From Chryseobacterium ginsenosidimutans (GTDB taxonomy: Bacteria > Bacteroidota > Bacteroidia > Flavobacteriales > Weeksellaceae), in contig NZ_JANUCO010000001.1 in the NCBI RefSeq assembly GCF_024807225.1, positions 2,728,001-2,792,000 on the forward strand: DNA of 64,000 nt. Direction: 5' to 3'. The translations under genes and the position numbers were made by a program. Positions 56,046-64,000 of the stretch are shown piece by piece. The notes below the pieces were generated by a model, which was given only the letters and a program-made list of their open reading frames with translations, had not been told where the DNA came from and did no database searches. Position 1 is the stretch's first letter. Every line of letters starts with the position of its first letter.

Positions 56046-56978
56046 ATGAAGAAAATTTCCATCGTCATTCCTGCCCATAACGAAGAAGGAAACGTTGCTT
56101 TGGTTCATCAGAAAATTAAAGAAGTTTTTGATGGTTTATCCAATTATGATTTTGAAATTATCTTTGTAAATGATGGCAGCCGTGATAATACCCAACAAAA
56201 ATTAGAAGAACTTTCCCGACAATATGACGAAGTAAAATTCATTGAGTTTTCAAGAAATTTCGGACATCAACCAGCCGTAAAAGCGGGAATGGACAATGCT
56301 CACGGAAATGCAGTGATCTCAATGGATGGCGATTTGCAGCATCCGCCGGAATTGATTCCGGAATTGATTAAAAAGTGGGAAGAAGGCAATGATATCGTTT
56401 ATACGATCAGAAAATATCCAAAGCAGATTTCTTATTTTAAAAGGAAAACTTCTGATTTTTTCTATAAAATTTTATCAAGCTTATCAGATGTTGATTTAAC
56501 GAAAGGGGGCGGTTCAGACTTTAGATTAATGGATGCAAGTGCAGTCGAAGTGATGAGAAGTTTCAACGAAGATGACCTGTTTTTAAGAGGTTTGACAAGC
56601 TGGATGGGCTTTAAACAAACAGGAATCGAGTTTACAGCAAATGAAAGAATTGCAGGAGAAAGCAGTTACAACCTTAAAAAAATGATCACTTTTGCCTTCA
56701 CAGGAATTACAGCTTTTAGTGTAAAACCGTTGTATATTGCAGCTTATTTGGGCTTTTTGTTCTCCGGAATTTCAGTCGTTGGTTACGGTCTCTATGTTTT
56801 GTATGCATTCATTGCAAAAACCGAAATTTCTGGTTGGGCATCATTAATTATGACGATCGTTTTCTTTGGCGGATTACAATTGATAATCTTAGGAATTATA
56901 GGAATTTATTTAGGCAAAATCTTCAAACAGGTGAAAGAAAGACCTAATTATATCATAAAAAACAAAAATTTTCAATAA
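56046..56978 (+). CDS. Glycosyltransferase family 2, DPM1/ArnC-like
   Basis: 310 residues. The GT-A domain has SIVIPAHNEEGNV, FVNDGSRDNT and the acidic motif SMDGDLQHPPE, and two membrane helices at the C-terminus (about 225-250 and 265-290) are typical of enzymes that load a sugar onto polyprenol phosphate. It could supply the donor for the GT87 enzyme just upstream. Its stop shares a base with the next ATG (TAATG). Confidence 0.88.
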   Translation: MKKISIVIPAHNEEGNVALVHQKIKEVFDGLSNYDFEIIFVNDGSRDNTQQKLEELSRQYDEVKFIEFSRNFGHQPAVKAGMDNAHGNAVISMDGDLQHPPELIPELIKKWEEGNDIVYTIRKYPKQISYFKRKTSDFFYKILSSLSDVDLTKGGGSDFRLMDASAVEVMRSFNEDDLFLRGLTSWMGFKQTGIEFTANERIAGESSYNLKKMITFAFTGITAFSVKPLYIAAYLGFLFSGISVVGYGLYVLYAFIAKTEISGWASLIMTIVFFGGLQLIILGIIGIYLGKIFKQVKERPNYIIKNKNFQ

Positions 56979-57754
56979 TGGTTTTATTAAGTTTTGATAT
57001 CGAGGAATTTGATATGCCATTAGAATACAAAGGTGAAATCTCTTTTGAAAAGCAGCTATCAATCTCACAAAACGGGCTCGAAAGAATTTTAGATATTCTT
57101 AAAAAATATAAAGTAAAAGCTACTTTTTTCTCAACGGTAGTTTTTGCAGAAAACAGTAAAAATTTAATCGAAAGATTATTAAGTGAAGGTCATGAACTGG
57201 CTTCTCACACATGGTTTCATTCAGATTTTGAAGAGAAACATCTGAAAGAATCAAAAGACCGATTAGAAGAATTATTTTCTACAAAAGTAACGGGTTTAAG
57301 GATGCCGAGAATGATGCCTGTAAGCAAAAATGCGGTGGAAAATGCAGGTTATTCTTACAATTCATCAATTAATCCCACATTTCTTCCGGGAAGATATAAC
57401 AATTTGAAAGTTTCCAGAACGTATTTCAAAGAAGGAAAGGTGACACAGATTCCGGCTTCGGTTTCTCCGAATTTCAGAATTCCTCTGTTTTGGTTGAGTT
57501 TTCATAATTTTCCGTTGTCTTTTTACAAAAAACTGGCTTCTGATACGTTGAAAAAGGATAATTATCTTAATATTTATTTCCATCCGTGGGAATTTGCAGA
57601 AATTAAAGAGGAAGCTTTTAAATTACCGGGTTTTACCGTAAAAAATTCAGGAAAAGATATGATTGAAAGGTTCGATGAATTTGTTTCTTGGTTAAAAAAT
57701 AAAAACTATTCATTCGGAACATTTCAGGAATTTCAAAAACAAATTGAATCATGA
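56978..57754 (+). CDS. Polysaccharide deacetylase family protein
   Basis: 258 residues. LLSFDIEEFD carries the first Asp pair of the NodB-type site, and GHELASHTWFHSDF the two metal His. TGLRMPRMMPVS and the C-terminal YFHPWEFA hold further family residues. It deacetylates an N-acetylated sugar or a related group. It overlaps the GT4 start by 4 bp. Confidence 0.85.
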   Translation: MVLLSFDIEEFDMPLEYKGEISFEKQLSISQNGLERILDILKKYKVKATFFSTVVFAENSKNLIERLLSEGHELASHTWFHSDFEEKHLKESKDRLEELFSTKVTGLRMPRMMPVSKNAVENAGYSYNSSINPTFLPGRYNNLKVSRTYFKEGKVTQIPASVSPNFRIPLFWLSFHNFPLSFYKKLASDTLKKDNYLNIYFHPWEFAEIKEEAFKLPGFTVKNSGKDMIERFDEFVSWLKNKNYSFGTFQEFQKQIES

Positions 57755-58851
57755 AAATAACTTTCGATGCCAAACGGTTTTTCCACAATACTTCAGGTTT
57801 AGGCAACTATTCCAGAGATCTTGTGAGAATTTTAGCGAAATATTTCCCTGAAAACGAATACATTCTTTTAAACAAAAATAAGTCAGAAAGAGGAGCAGAT
57901 AGTTTAGAAAATCCCAATGTTCACTTTGCTGAAACGTCCAAAGGAAGTATGTCCCGTCAATTCAAAATGGGAAAAGATGCACAGAAACATAATGCAGATA
58001 TTTTCCATGGATTATCAGGCGAGTTACCTTTGAAATGGGATAAAAAAACGATCAAAAAAATCGTTACTATTCACGATTTGATATTCGTAAGATATCCTCA
58101 ATATTATTCTTTTTTTGACAGAAAAATTCATCTTTGGAAATTCAAAAAAGCAGCAAATTCTGCGGACAAAATTATTGCCATTTCGGAGCAGACAAAACTT
58201 GATATTATCCAGTTTTTAAAAGTTCCTGAAAGTAAAATCGAAGTGATTTATCAAGGGTGTCACAAAGCTTTTAAAGAACAGCAATCCAGTGAATTAATTC
58301 AAAATATAAAGCAAAAATTCAATCTTCCGGAAAGGTTCATTTTAAACGTCGGAACGATAGAAGAGCGTAAAAATTTATTGAATATCGTTAAAGCAATAAA
58401 AGATACCGGAATTCCTTTAATTGTCGTTGGAAAAAAAACAAAATATATTCAAAAAATAGCGAGTTTTATTCAGAAAAATAAAATGGAAAAGCAAGTTCAT
58501 TTTTTGGAAGGCGTTTCTATGGATGAATTGGCTGTTATTTATAAACTAGCAGATATTTTTGTGTATCCAAGTTTTTTTGAAGGCTTCGGGATTCCTGTGA
58601 TAGAAGCGCTTTTCTCAAAAACTGTTACCGTTACAAGCAACACAAGTTGTCTTCCTGAAGCAGGCGGACCGGATTCTGTTTATATCGATCCTGAAAATTA
58701 TTTAGATATTCAATCAAAAATAAAATTTTTATGGGATAATGAATCGGAGAGAAAACGCCGTTCTGATAAGGGTTTTGAGTTTGTTCAGAAGTTTAATGAC
58801 GAACCAATTGCCAATCAATTAATGGATCTCTACAAAAAAATATTGCAATAA
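57751..58851 (+). CDS. Glycosyltransferase family 4
   Basis: 366 residues with two Rossmann halves of the GT-B fold. LNVGTIEERKNLLNIVKAI is the donor-side segment and PSFFEGFGIPVIEALFSK holds the EX7E pair. It uses an activated sugar; the acceptor is unknown. It is the last gene of the glycan cassette; the histidine promoter follows within 5 bp of its stop. Confidence 0.88.
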   Translation: MKITFDAKRFFHNTSGLGNYSRDLVRILAKYFPENEYILLNKNKSERGADSLENPNVHFAETSKGSMSRQFKMGKDAQKHNADIFHGLSGELPLKWDKKTIKKIVTIHDLIFVRYPQYYSFFDRKIHLWKFKKAANSADKIIAISEQTKLDIIQFLKVPESKIEVIYQGCHKAFKEQQSSELIQNIKQKFNLPERFILNVGTIEERKNLLNIVKAIKDTGIPLIVVGKKTKYIQKIASFIQKNKMEKQVHFLEGVSMDELAVIYKLADIFVYPSFFEGFGIPVIEALFSKTVTVTSNTSCLPEAGGPDSVYIDPENYLDIQSKIKFLWDNESERKRRSDKGFEFVQKFNDEPIANQLMDLYKKILQ

Positions 58852-58855
58852 AATC

Positions 58856-58885
58856 TTTGCATTTTAAAAATAAGTTCTACATTTG
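58856..58885 (+). promoter_or_regulatory. Promoter of the histidine operon
   Basis: TTTG at 58856-58859, an 18-nt spacer and TACATTTG at 58878-58885, both exact to the consensus. The start point lies near 58892, about 12 nt before the leader ATG. Confidence 0.75.
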
Positions 58886-58903
58886 TACCACAAAATTTCA
58901 ATA

Positions 58904-58954
58904 ATGAAACCGAATTTTTTAACATTACATCATTACTATCATCATCTCTGCTAA
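58904..58954 (+). CDS. His operon leader peptide
   Basis: A 16-codon ORF encodes MKPNFLTLHHYYHHLC, with four His codons in a stretch of six. It lies between the his promoter and a terminator ahead of hisG. The His cluster would stall ribosomes when charged tRNA-His is scarce; see the attenuator entry. Confidence 0.85.
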   Translation: MKPNFLTLHHYYHHLC

Positions 58955-59031
58955 GACGGAATTGATTGATAGGTAACTATGTTAAAAATCAAAATAATTA
59001 AAAACCGTCTGAGTAAACAGACGGTTTTTTT
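58954..59031 (+). promoter_or_regulatory. Transcription attenuator of the histidine operon
   Basis: AGACGG at 58954-58959 begins on the last base of the leader stop codon and can pair with CCGTCT at 59005-59010, the 5' half of the terminator stem. When the ribosome reaches the leader stop it would cover AGACGG and the terminator forms; when it stalls on the His codons AGACGG is free and blocks the terminator. The two structures exclude each other. This is read from sequence; no expression data are available. Confidence 0.8.
59000..59031 (+). terminator. Attenuator terminator ahead of hisG
   Basis: AAAAACCGTCTG and CAGACGGTTTTT form a 12-bp stem around AGTAAA with a following T run, 72 nt before the hisG ATG. 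Confidence 0.9.
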
Positions 59032-59102
59032 GTTTCTAAATTCTTCCCGGGCAATTTATTTCAATTAATCATTTTCGTTTACTCAGGTTTAAAATAATCA
59101 AA

Positions 59103-59960
59103 ATGAGTAAATTAAAAATTGCCATACAAAAAAGCGGACGGCTTTACGAAGAATCCCTTCAGCTCCTCAAAGACTGCGGTATTTTCGTCAACAACGGAAA
59201 AGACCAGTTAAAAGTTTCTGTAGAAAATTTCCCCATCGAAATTATGTATCTGCGAAACTCCGATATTCCTCAATATCTGGAAGATGGAATCGTGGATATC
59301 GCCATTGTCGGCGAAAATCTGTTATTCGAAAAGCAAAAAAATATTAAAATTATTCAGAAGTTAGGATTCTCAAAATGCCGGGTTTCACTGGCTGTCCCAA
59401 AAGAAATCGAAACCGATAATCTGGAATATTTTCAAGGTAAAAAAATTGCTACTTCTTACCCGAATACCCTTAAAAATTTTCTTCAACAAAACAGCATTTC
59501 TGCGGATATTCACGTCATTTCTGGTTCGGTAGAAATTGCCCCAAACATTGGTCTTGCCGATGGAATCTGTGATATTGTAAGCTCAGGAAGTACATTGTTT
59601 AAAAATGGATTGAGAGAAACTGTAACGCTTTTAAAATCAGAAGCTGTACTGGCAAAAACATTTCAGTTAAGTAAAGATAAAGAAGATATTTTAGAAAAAT
59701 TTCTTTTTAGAATTAAAGCTGTTTTAAAAGCAAAAAATTCAAAATATATTCTGATGAATGTCCCAAATAACAAAATCGAGATTATTTCTAAAACCCTTCC
59801 GGTTCTTAAAAGTCCGACCGTAATTCCTTTGGCAGAAGAGGGTTGGAGCAGTATTCATTCAGTAATTAATGAAGAAAGATTCTGGGAAGTGATCGACGAG
59901 CTGAAAGAAAAAGGAGCGCAGGATATTTTAATAATTCCAATCGATAAAATGGTGATTTGA
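59103..59960 (+). CDS. hisG: ATP phosphoribosyltransferase (long form)
   Basis: 285 residues. KIAIQKSGRLYEESLQLLKD opens it, DIAIVGENL and GLADGICDIVSSGSTLFKNGL are the PRPP/ATP site, and the C-terminal 75 residues (NVPNNKIEIISKTLPVLKSPTV) form the ACT-like regulatory domain that binds histidine. First step of histidine synthesis. It is the first gene of the operon behind the attenuator. Confidence 0.95.
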   Translation: MSKLKIAIQKSGRLYEESLQLLKDCGIFVNNGKDQLKVSVENFPIEIMYLRNSDIPQYLEDGIVDIAIVGENLLFEKQKNIKIIQKLGFSKCRVSLAVPKEIETDNLEYFQGKKIATSYPNTLKNFLQQNSISADIHVISGSVEIAPNIGLADGICDIVSSGSTLFKNGLRETVTLLKSEAVLAKTFQLSKDKEDILEKFLFRIKAVLKAKNSKYILMNVPNNKIEIISKTLPVLKSPTVIPLAEEGWSSIHSVINEERFWEVIDELKEKGAQDILIIPIDKMVI

Positions 59961-59961
59961 T

Positions 59962-61246
59962 ATGAAAATTAATAAATATCCCGATAAAAATAAATGGGCT
60001 GAATTGATAAAAAGACCCGTTTTAAAAAGAGAAAAGCTCACCGAAATCATTGCAGATATTTTTAACCAAGTCAAAGAAAATGGAAATCAGGCTTTGATTG
60101 ATTTTAATAAAAAATTCGATAATGCAGAAGTTAAAAATATTCAGGTTTCAGAAGAAGAAATAGAAAAAGCAGAAAGCTTAATCAGTAACGAATTGAAGTT
60201 TGCGATTCAACAGGCAAAAGAGAATATTACAAAATTTCACGCTTCACAAATCGTTGAAATTGAAAAGATTGAAACAACAAAAGGAGTTATTTGCTGGAGA
60301 GAAAACCGAGCGATAGAAAAAGTTGGAATCTACATTCCGGGAGGAACTGCCCCTTTATTTTCTACCGTTTTAATGCTTGTAATTCCCGCACAATTGGCGG
60401 GTTGTAGGGAGATTATATTATGTACTCCGCCTGATAAAAACGGAAATATTAATCCAGTCATTTTATATACGGCGAAACTTTGCGGAGTTAAAAAAATCTT
60501 TAAAACAGGAGGTGCTCAAGCTGTTGCAGCAATGACTTTTGGAACTGAGAATATTCCCAATGTTTATAAAATTTTCGGTCCGGGAAATCAATATGTAGTT
60601 GCTGCCAAAGAAAATGCTCAAACTTATAATGTTGCGATCGATATGCCTGCAGGACCGAGTGAAGTTCTTGTAATTGCCGATGAAAACGCGATTCCTTCAT
60701 TTTGTGCCGCAGATTTACTTTCTCAGGCGGAACATGGAAGTGATAGTCAGGTGATTTTTATTTCTACGGATGAGAAAATTTTTAACCAAACGATCAAAGA
60801 AACGGAAAAACAGGTTAAAGAACTTCCAAGAAATGAATTTGCAGGAAAATCACTAAAAAACAGTCATTTTATTTTGTTAAATACAATTGATGAAGCTCTG
60901 GATTTCAGTAACTTATATGCACCGGAACATTTGATTTTGGCTTTGGAAGACTATGAAAAATATATTCCGAAAATTCAAAATGCAGGTTCGGTTTTTCTTG
61001 GAAATTATTCATGTGAAAGTGCGGGAGATTATGCAAGCGGAAACCAATCACACGCTTCCAACGAACGGATTTGCAAAGAACTACAGCGGAGTTTCCTTAG
61101 ACAGTTTTGTGAAGAAAATCACGTTTCAGCATTTGTCAAAAGAAGGACTTCAAAATTTAGGAAAAACAATAGAAATTATGGCAGAAGCAGAAGGATTATT
61201 TGCTCACAAAAATGCCGTTTCAATCCGATTAAATCAAGAAAAATGA
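59962..61246 (+). CDS. hisD: Histidinol dehydrogenase (frameshifted)
   Basis: 427 residues once rebuilt; oxidises histidinol to histidine in two NAD-dependent steps with a zinc site. GIYIPGGTAPLFSTVLM, KTGGAQAVAAMTFGT, FGPGNQYVVAAK, DMPAGPSEVLVIAD and SQAEHGSDSQ follow the family in order. The original frame leaves homology after ESAGDYASG; removing one A from AAA at 61041-61043 gives TNHTLPTNGFAKNYSGVS, ending ...HKNAVSIRLNQEK, with the stop at 61244-61246 overlapping the hisC ATG. Without the correction the frame runs on into hisC and mimics a 770-residue fusion. Confidence 0.95.
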
Positions 61247-62274
61247 AAGAGTTTACGATCAATACATTAGTTAGAAAAAATATTTTGGAACTGCAACCTT
61301 ATATCAGTTTCAGAGATCAAAATGAGTTTGAAAATCCGGTATTATTGGATGCTAACGAAAGTCCGTTTGGAGAATTGAATCGTTATCCGGATTCCACACA
61401 GAAAAAATTAAAGCAAAAGCTCTCAGAAATAAAAAATATTTCAGTTGACCAAATTGCAATCGGAAACGGAAGTGATGAGTTGATTGATTTAATTATTAAG
61501 GTTTTCTGTGAGCCTAAAAACGATTCAATTTTAATGATGAATCCGTCTTTCGCCATGTATGGTTTTTATGCTTCTATTAATGAAAATAAGGTTGTCAAAT
61601 TAGATTTAAATGAAAATTTTGAAATTATAAAAGAGGAATTTTTAAATACAATTAATGATAATCAGTTAAAAATTTTCTTTTTGTGTTCCCCCAATAATCC
61701 GACAGGAAACAGTATCGATGATATTGAATTTTATGTTCAGAATTTCAATGGAATTGTGGTGGTTGATGAAGCATATATTGAGTTTTCAAATAAGAAATCC
61801 TCTATCGAACTTTTAGATCAATATCCTAATCTTATCGTTCTTCAAACCTTTTCAAAAGCTTGGGGAATGGCGGGAGCAAGAGTGGGAGTTGCATATTCGT
61901 CGAAAGAAATTATTCAACTGATCAATACGGTAAAAGCTCCTTATAATGTTAATTCTTTAAGTTTAAATAAAATAACAGAACTCATTAATATAAAGGATAA
62001 TACAAATAAAAATATAGAAAATACTTTAATTGAAAAATCATGGTTGAAAGATAAATTTCAAGAGATAAATTGTATTACAAAAGTTTATCCAAGTGATGCC
62101 AATTTCTTTTTAATTGAATTTGAAAATGTAGATAAAGTGTATGAAAAACTATTGGAAAAAGAAATTTTGACAAGTAAAAGAAGCCCTCAAATTCCAGATT
62201 GCATCAGAATAAATGTTGGAAACAGAAATGAAAACATTCAATTAATTCAAGTTTTAAAACAGATAACCTTATAG
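61243..62274 (+). CDS. hisC: Histidinol-phosphate aminotransferase
   Basis: 343 residues from the ATG at 61243. VLLDANESPFGELNRYPD, IAIGNGSDELIDLII, CSPNNPTGN and the PLP-lysine motif QTFSKAWGMAGARVG are all present. It makes L-histidinol phosphate. The start overlaps the hisD stop (ATGA), so it is translated in coupling with hisD and is not truly fused to it. Confidence 0.95.
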   Translation: MKEFTINTLVRKNILELQPYISFRDQNEFENPVLLDANESPFGELNRYPDSTQKKLKQKLSEIKNISVDQIAIGNGSDELIDLIIKVFCEPKNDSILMMNPSFAMYGFYASINENKVVKLDLNENFEIIKEEFLNTINDNQLKIFFLCSPNNPTGNSIDDIEFYVQNFNGIVVVDEAYIEFSNKKSSIELLDQYPNLIVLQTFSKAWGMAGARVGVAYSSKEIIQLINTVKAPYNVNSLSLNKITELINIKDNTNKNIENTLIEKSWLKDKFQEINCITKVYPSDANFFLIEFENVDKVYEKLLEKEILTSKRSPQIPDCIRINVGNRNENIQLIQVLKQITL

Positions 62275-62327
62275 ATTTTCAAAACCTATAAGGTCTATTT
62301 AATTAAAGCATTACAAATATTTTAGAT

Positions 62328-63422
62328 ATGAAAAAAGTATTATTTATAGATAGAGATGGCACATTGATCATTGAACCAAAAACTGATTTCCAAGTCGATT
62401 CTTTAGAGAAATTGGAGTTTTATCCCGGAGTTTTTCAAAACCTTTCAAAAATTGCTAAAGAGCTTGATTATGAGTTGGTCATGGTGACCAATCAAGATGG
62501 TTTGGGAACAGAAAGTTTTCCTTATGAAGATTTTATAAAACCACATGAAATGATGTTGAAAGCCATTGAAAATGAAGGAGTTATTTTTAACGATATTCTA
62601 ATTGATAAGACTTTTGAACATGAAAACCTACCTACCAGAAAACCAGGAATTGGAATGTTCGGAAAATATATTTACGGGGATTATGATCTTGGAAATTCGT
62701 TTGTGATCGGAGACAGATTGACTGATATTCAGTTAGCAAAAAATTTAACCTCAAAAGCGATTTTCATTAATACTATTCAGAATGAAGATGCAGAACTTAC
62801 GACAGAAAGCTGGAGTGAAATTTATTTATATTTAAAACAAATTCCGCGAAAATCCAACGTTTCAAGAAAGACGAACGAAACGGATGTTGAAGTTGAAATC
62901 AACCTCGACGGAAGCGGAAATTCTGAAATTTCGACTGGATTACATTTTTTTGATCATATGCTTGAACAGATTTCAAAACACGGAAATTTAGATTTAAAAA
63001 TTAAAGTAAAAGGTGATTTGCAGGTTGATGAGCATCACACGATGGAAGATACAGGAATTGTTTTGGGAGAAGCTGTTTTGAAGGCTTTAGGAAATAAAAA
63101 AGGGATTGAAAGATATGGCTTTCTGCTTCCGATGGATGATTGTCTGGCGCAGGTTGCCATTGATTTTGGAGGAAGATCTTGGCTGGTTTGGAATGCAAAT
63201 TTTAAAAGAGAAAAAATCGGAGATGTACCGACCGAAATGTTTGAGCATTTTTTTAAATCTTTCACTGATTCGGCGAAATGTAATGTAAATATTAAAGTGG
63301 AAGGCGAGAATGAACACCACAAGATTGAATCGGTTTTCAAAGCCTTTGCAAAAGCAATAAAAATGGCTGTTAATCAAACAGATCAGAACTTTAATGTACC
63401 ATCAACCAAAGGAAGTTTATAG
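62328..63422 (+). CDS. hisB: Bifunctional histidinol-phosphatase / imidazoleglycerol-phosphate dehydratase
   Basis: 364 residues in two domains. Residues 1-165 are a HAD phosphatase with DRDGTL at 8-13 and VIGDRLTDIQLAKNL; residues 170-364 are the dehydratase with LHFFDHMLEQISKHG, DEHHTMEDTGIVLGEA and HFFKSFTDSAKCN. The fused form occurs in enterobacteria and Bacteroidetes. hisH starts right behind the stop, the two being in one operon. Confidence 0.95.
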   Translation: MKKVLFIDRDGTLIIEPKTDFQVDSLEKLEFYPGVFQNLSKIAKELDYELVMVTNQDGLGTESFPYEDFIKPHEMMLKAIENEGVIFNDILIDKTFEHENLPTRKPGIGMFGKYIYGDYDLGNSFVIGDRLTDIQLAKNLTSKAIFINTIQNEDAELTTESWSEIYLYLKQIPRKSNVSRKTNETDVEVEINLDGSGNSEISTGLHFFDHMLEQISKHGNLDLKIKVKGDLQVDEHHTMEDTGIVLGEAVLKALGNKKGIERYGFLLPMDDCLAQVAIDFGGRSWLVWNANFKREKIGDVPTEMFEHFFKSFTDSAKCNVNIKVEGENEHHKIESVFKAFAKAIKMAVNQTDQNFNVPSTKGSL

Positions 63423-64000
63423 ATGATTGCGATTATAAAATACAACGGAGGTAACGTAAATTCCGTACAAAATGCATTGAACAGATTGAGTACAGAATCG
63501 ATTATTACTGATGATTTTGAATTAATTCAAAAAGCTGATAAAGTTATTTTTCCGGGAGTTGGTGAAGCGTCCTCTACGATGAAAATTTTAAAGGAAAAAG
63601 GGCTGGATCAGTTAATTCCGACTTTACAACAACCCATTTTGGGAATTTGTCTGGGAATGCAATTGATGTGTAAAAGCAATGAAGAAGGAGATACCGTCGG
63701 AATGGGGATTTTTGATATCAATGTAAAGAAATTTCCTGCTAAAAATATTGTTCCGCACATGGGTTGGAATACGATTTCGGGTTTTAATTCAGATCTTTTT
63801 TCAGATGTAGAAGAAGAAAGCGACGTCTATTTTGTGCACAGTTTTTATTGTGAATTATCAGAAAATACAACTTCTATGTGCGATTATATTTTGCCTTTCA
63901 GTGCGTCTTTGCAGAAAGATAATTTTTTTGCAATGCAGTTTCACCCTGAAAAATCGGGTAGAATTGGAAGTGGATTATTACAAAATTTTTTAAAACTTTA
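63423..64000 (+). CDS. hisH: Imidazole glycerol phosphate synthase, glutaminase subunit (cut at the window edge)
   Basis: The ATG at 63423 opens a frame that runs to the right edge; 192 codons and two bases (TA) are present, which is probably the stop codon less one base, so the protein is essentially complete. The glutaminase triad is visible: Cys near residue 76 in LGICLGMQL, and His and Glu in MQFHPEKSG near 175. It gives ammonia to HisF. The order hisG-D-C-B-H continues the operon. Confidence 0.93.
   Translation, partial: MIAIIKYNGGNVNSVQNALNRLSTESIITDDFELIQKADKVIFPGVGEASSTMKILKEKGLDQLIPTLQQPILGICLGMQLMCKSNEEGDTVGMGIFDINVKKFPAKNIVPHMGWNTISGFNSDLFSDVEEESDVYFVHSFYCELSENTTSMCDYILPFSASLQKDNFFAMQFHPEKSGRIGSGLLQNFLKL

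Noticed and set aside
58854..59102. T-box or other riboswitch before hisG
   Set aside because: The region is short and fully explained by promoter, leader peptide and attenuator; no T-box sequence or specifier stem is seen.
4003..61043. Programmed ribosomal frameshifting as the cause of the broken frames
   Set aside because: The nine sites share no slippery heptamer or downstream structure, lie in unrelated genes, and would all need a +1 slip. A common sequencing artefact is simpler.
60953..61246. Separate small gene of 97 codons
   Set aside because: From about residue 31 it is the true HisD C-terminus in the frame displaced by the insertion, not an independent gene.
59962..62274. A single 770-residue HisD-HisC fusion protein
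   Set aside because: HisD homology ends abruptly at 61040 and resumes in the next frame, finishing at a stop that overlaps the hisC ATG. One extra A at 61041-61043 explains the apparent fusion.

Overview
The window looks like a core chromosomal segment of a low-GC Flavobacteriia bacterium, most likely Chryseobacterium or a near relative in the Weeksellaceae. The basis is the gene content (type IX secretion protein PorQ beside cmk, lipoprotein-type TamL, an ftsK-lolA-lptF/G block, a fused ResB-CcsA protein), promoters of the Bacteroidetes form (TTTG, about 19 nt, TAnnTTTG), and the general lack of purine-rich ribosome binding sites. I see no plasmid or prophage and no CRISPR array. The genus is inference from remembered protein families.

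Layout. 1-8.8 kb: uvrA (minus, cut by the left edge), a TonB-dependent receptor, a DUF2490 protein, an M48 peptidase, an HD hydrolase and a DUF805 protein. 8.8-15.5 kb: a minus-strand fatty-acid beta-oxidation operon (MarR regulator, FadB-like fusion enzyme, thiolase, acyl-CoA dehydrogenase), interrupted by a REP-associated tyrosine transposase with four REP-like hairpins. 15.6-18.8 kb: a FecCD-type ABC importer (ATPase, permease) with a TlpA-like lipoprotein, split by a repeat-flanked GxxExxY cassette. 18.8-32.5 kb: flavin/2Fe-2S reductase, SanA/YdcF protein, TamL, TrmH methyltransferase, a YtxH/holin-like envelope trio, cmk, porQ, pyrH, frr, an LptF/G permease and LolA. 32.5-44.1 kb: ftsK, the CcsB/CcsA fusion, an SPFH protein, a small Arc-type protein and a lysine degradation pair. 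44.3-53.8 kb: acetyltransferases, an RND efflux operon headed by a GbsR/MarR regulator, a GNAT-MarR operon, tRNA-Ala(GGC), a small lipoprotein and an NlpC/P60 hydrolase. 54-58.9 kb: dapD and a four-gene glycan cassette. 58.9-64 kb: the histidine operon hisG-D-C-B-H behind a leader-peptide attenuator; hisH is cut by the right edge at its stop codon.

Nine genes, including ftsK and hisD, carry a frameshift, and in each the reading frame is restored by removing one base from a short run of identical bases. The uniform direction and the essential targets point to residual sequencing or assembly insertions rather than gene decay. I therefore annotate the rebuilt genes over their full span and give each suspect base.

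The most interesting structures are the GxxExxY cassette, which fills exactly the gap between two ABC transporter genes and is bordered by three copies of a composite repeat; the transposase with its REP quartet inside the beta-oxidation operon; the histidine attenuator; three regulator genes with palindromic operators placed in or around their own promoters; and a promoter-miniORF-terminator unit between uvrA and the TonB receptor.
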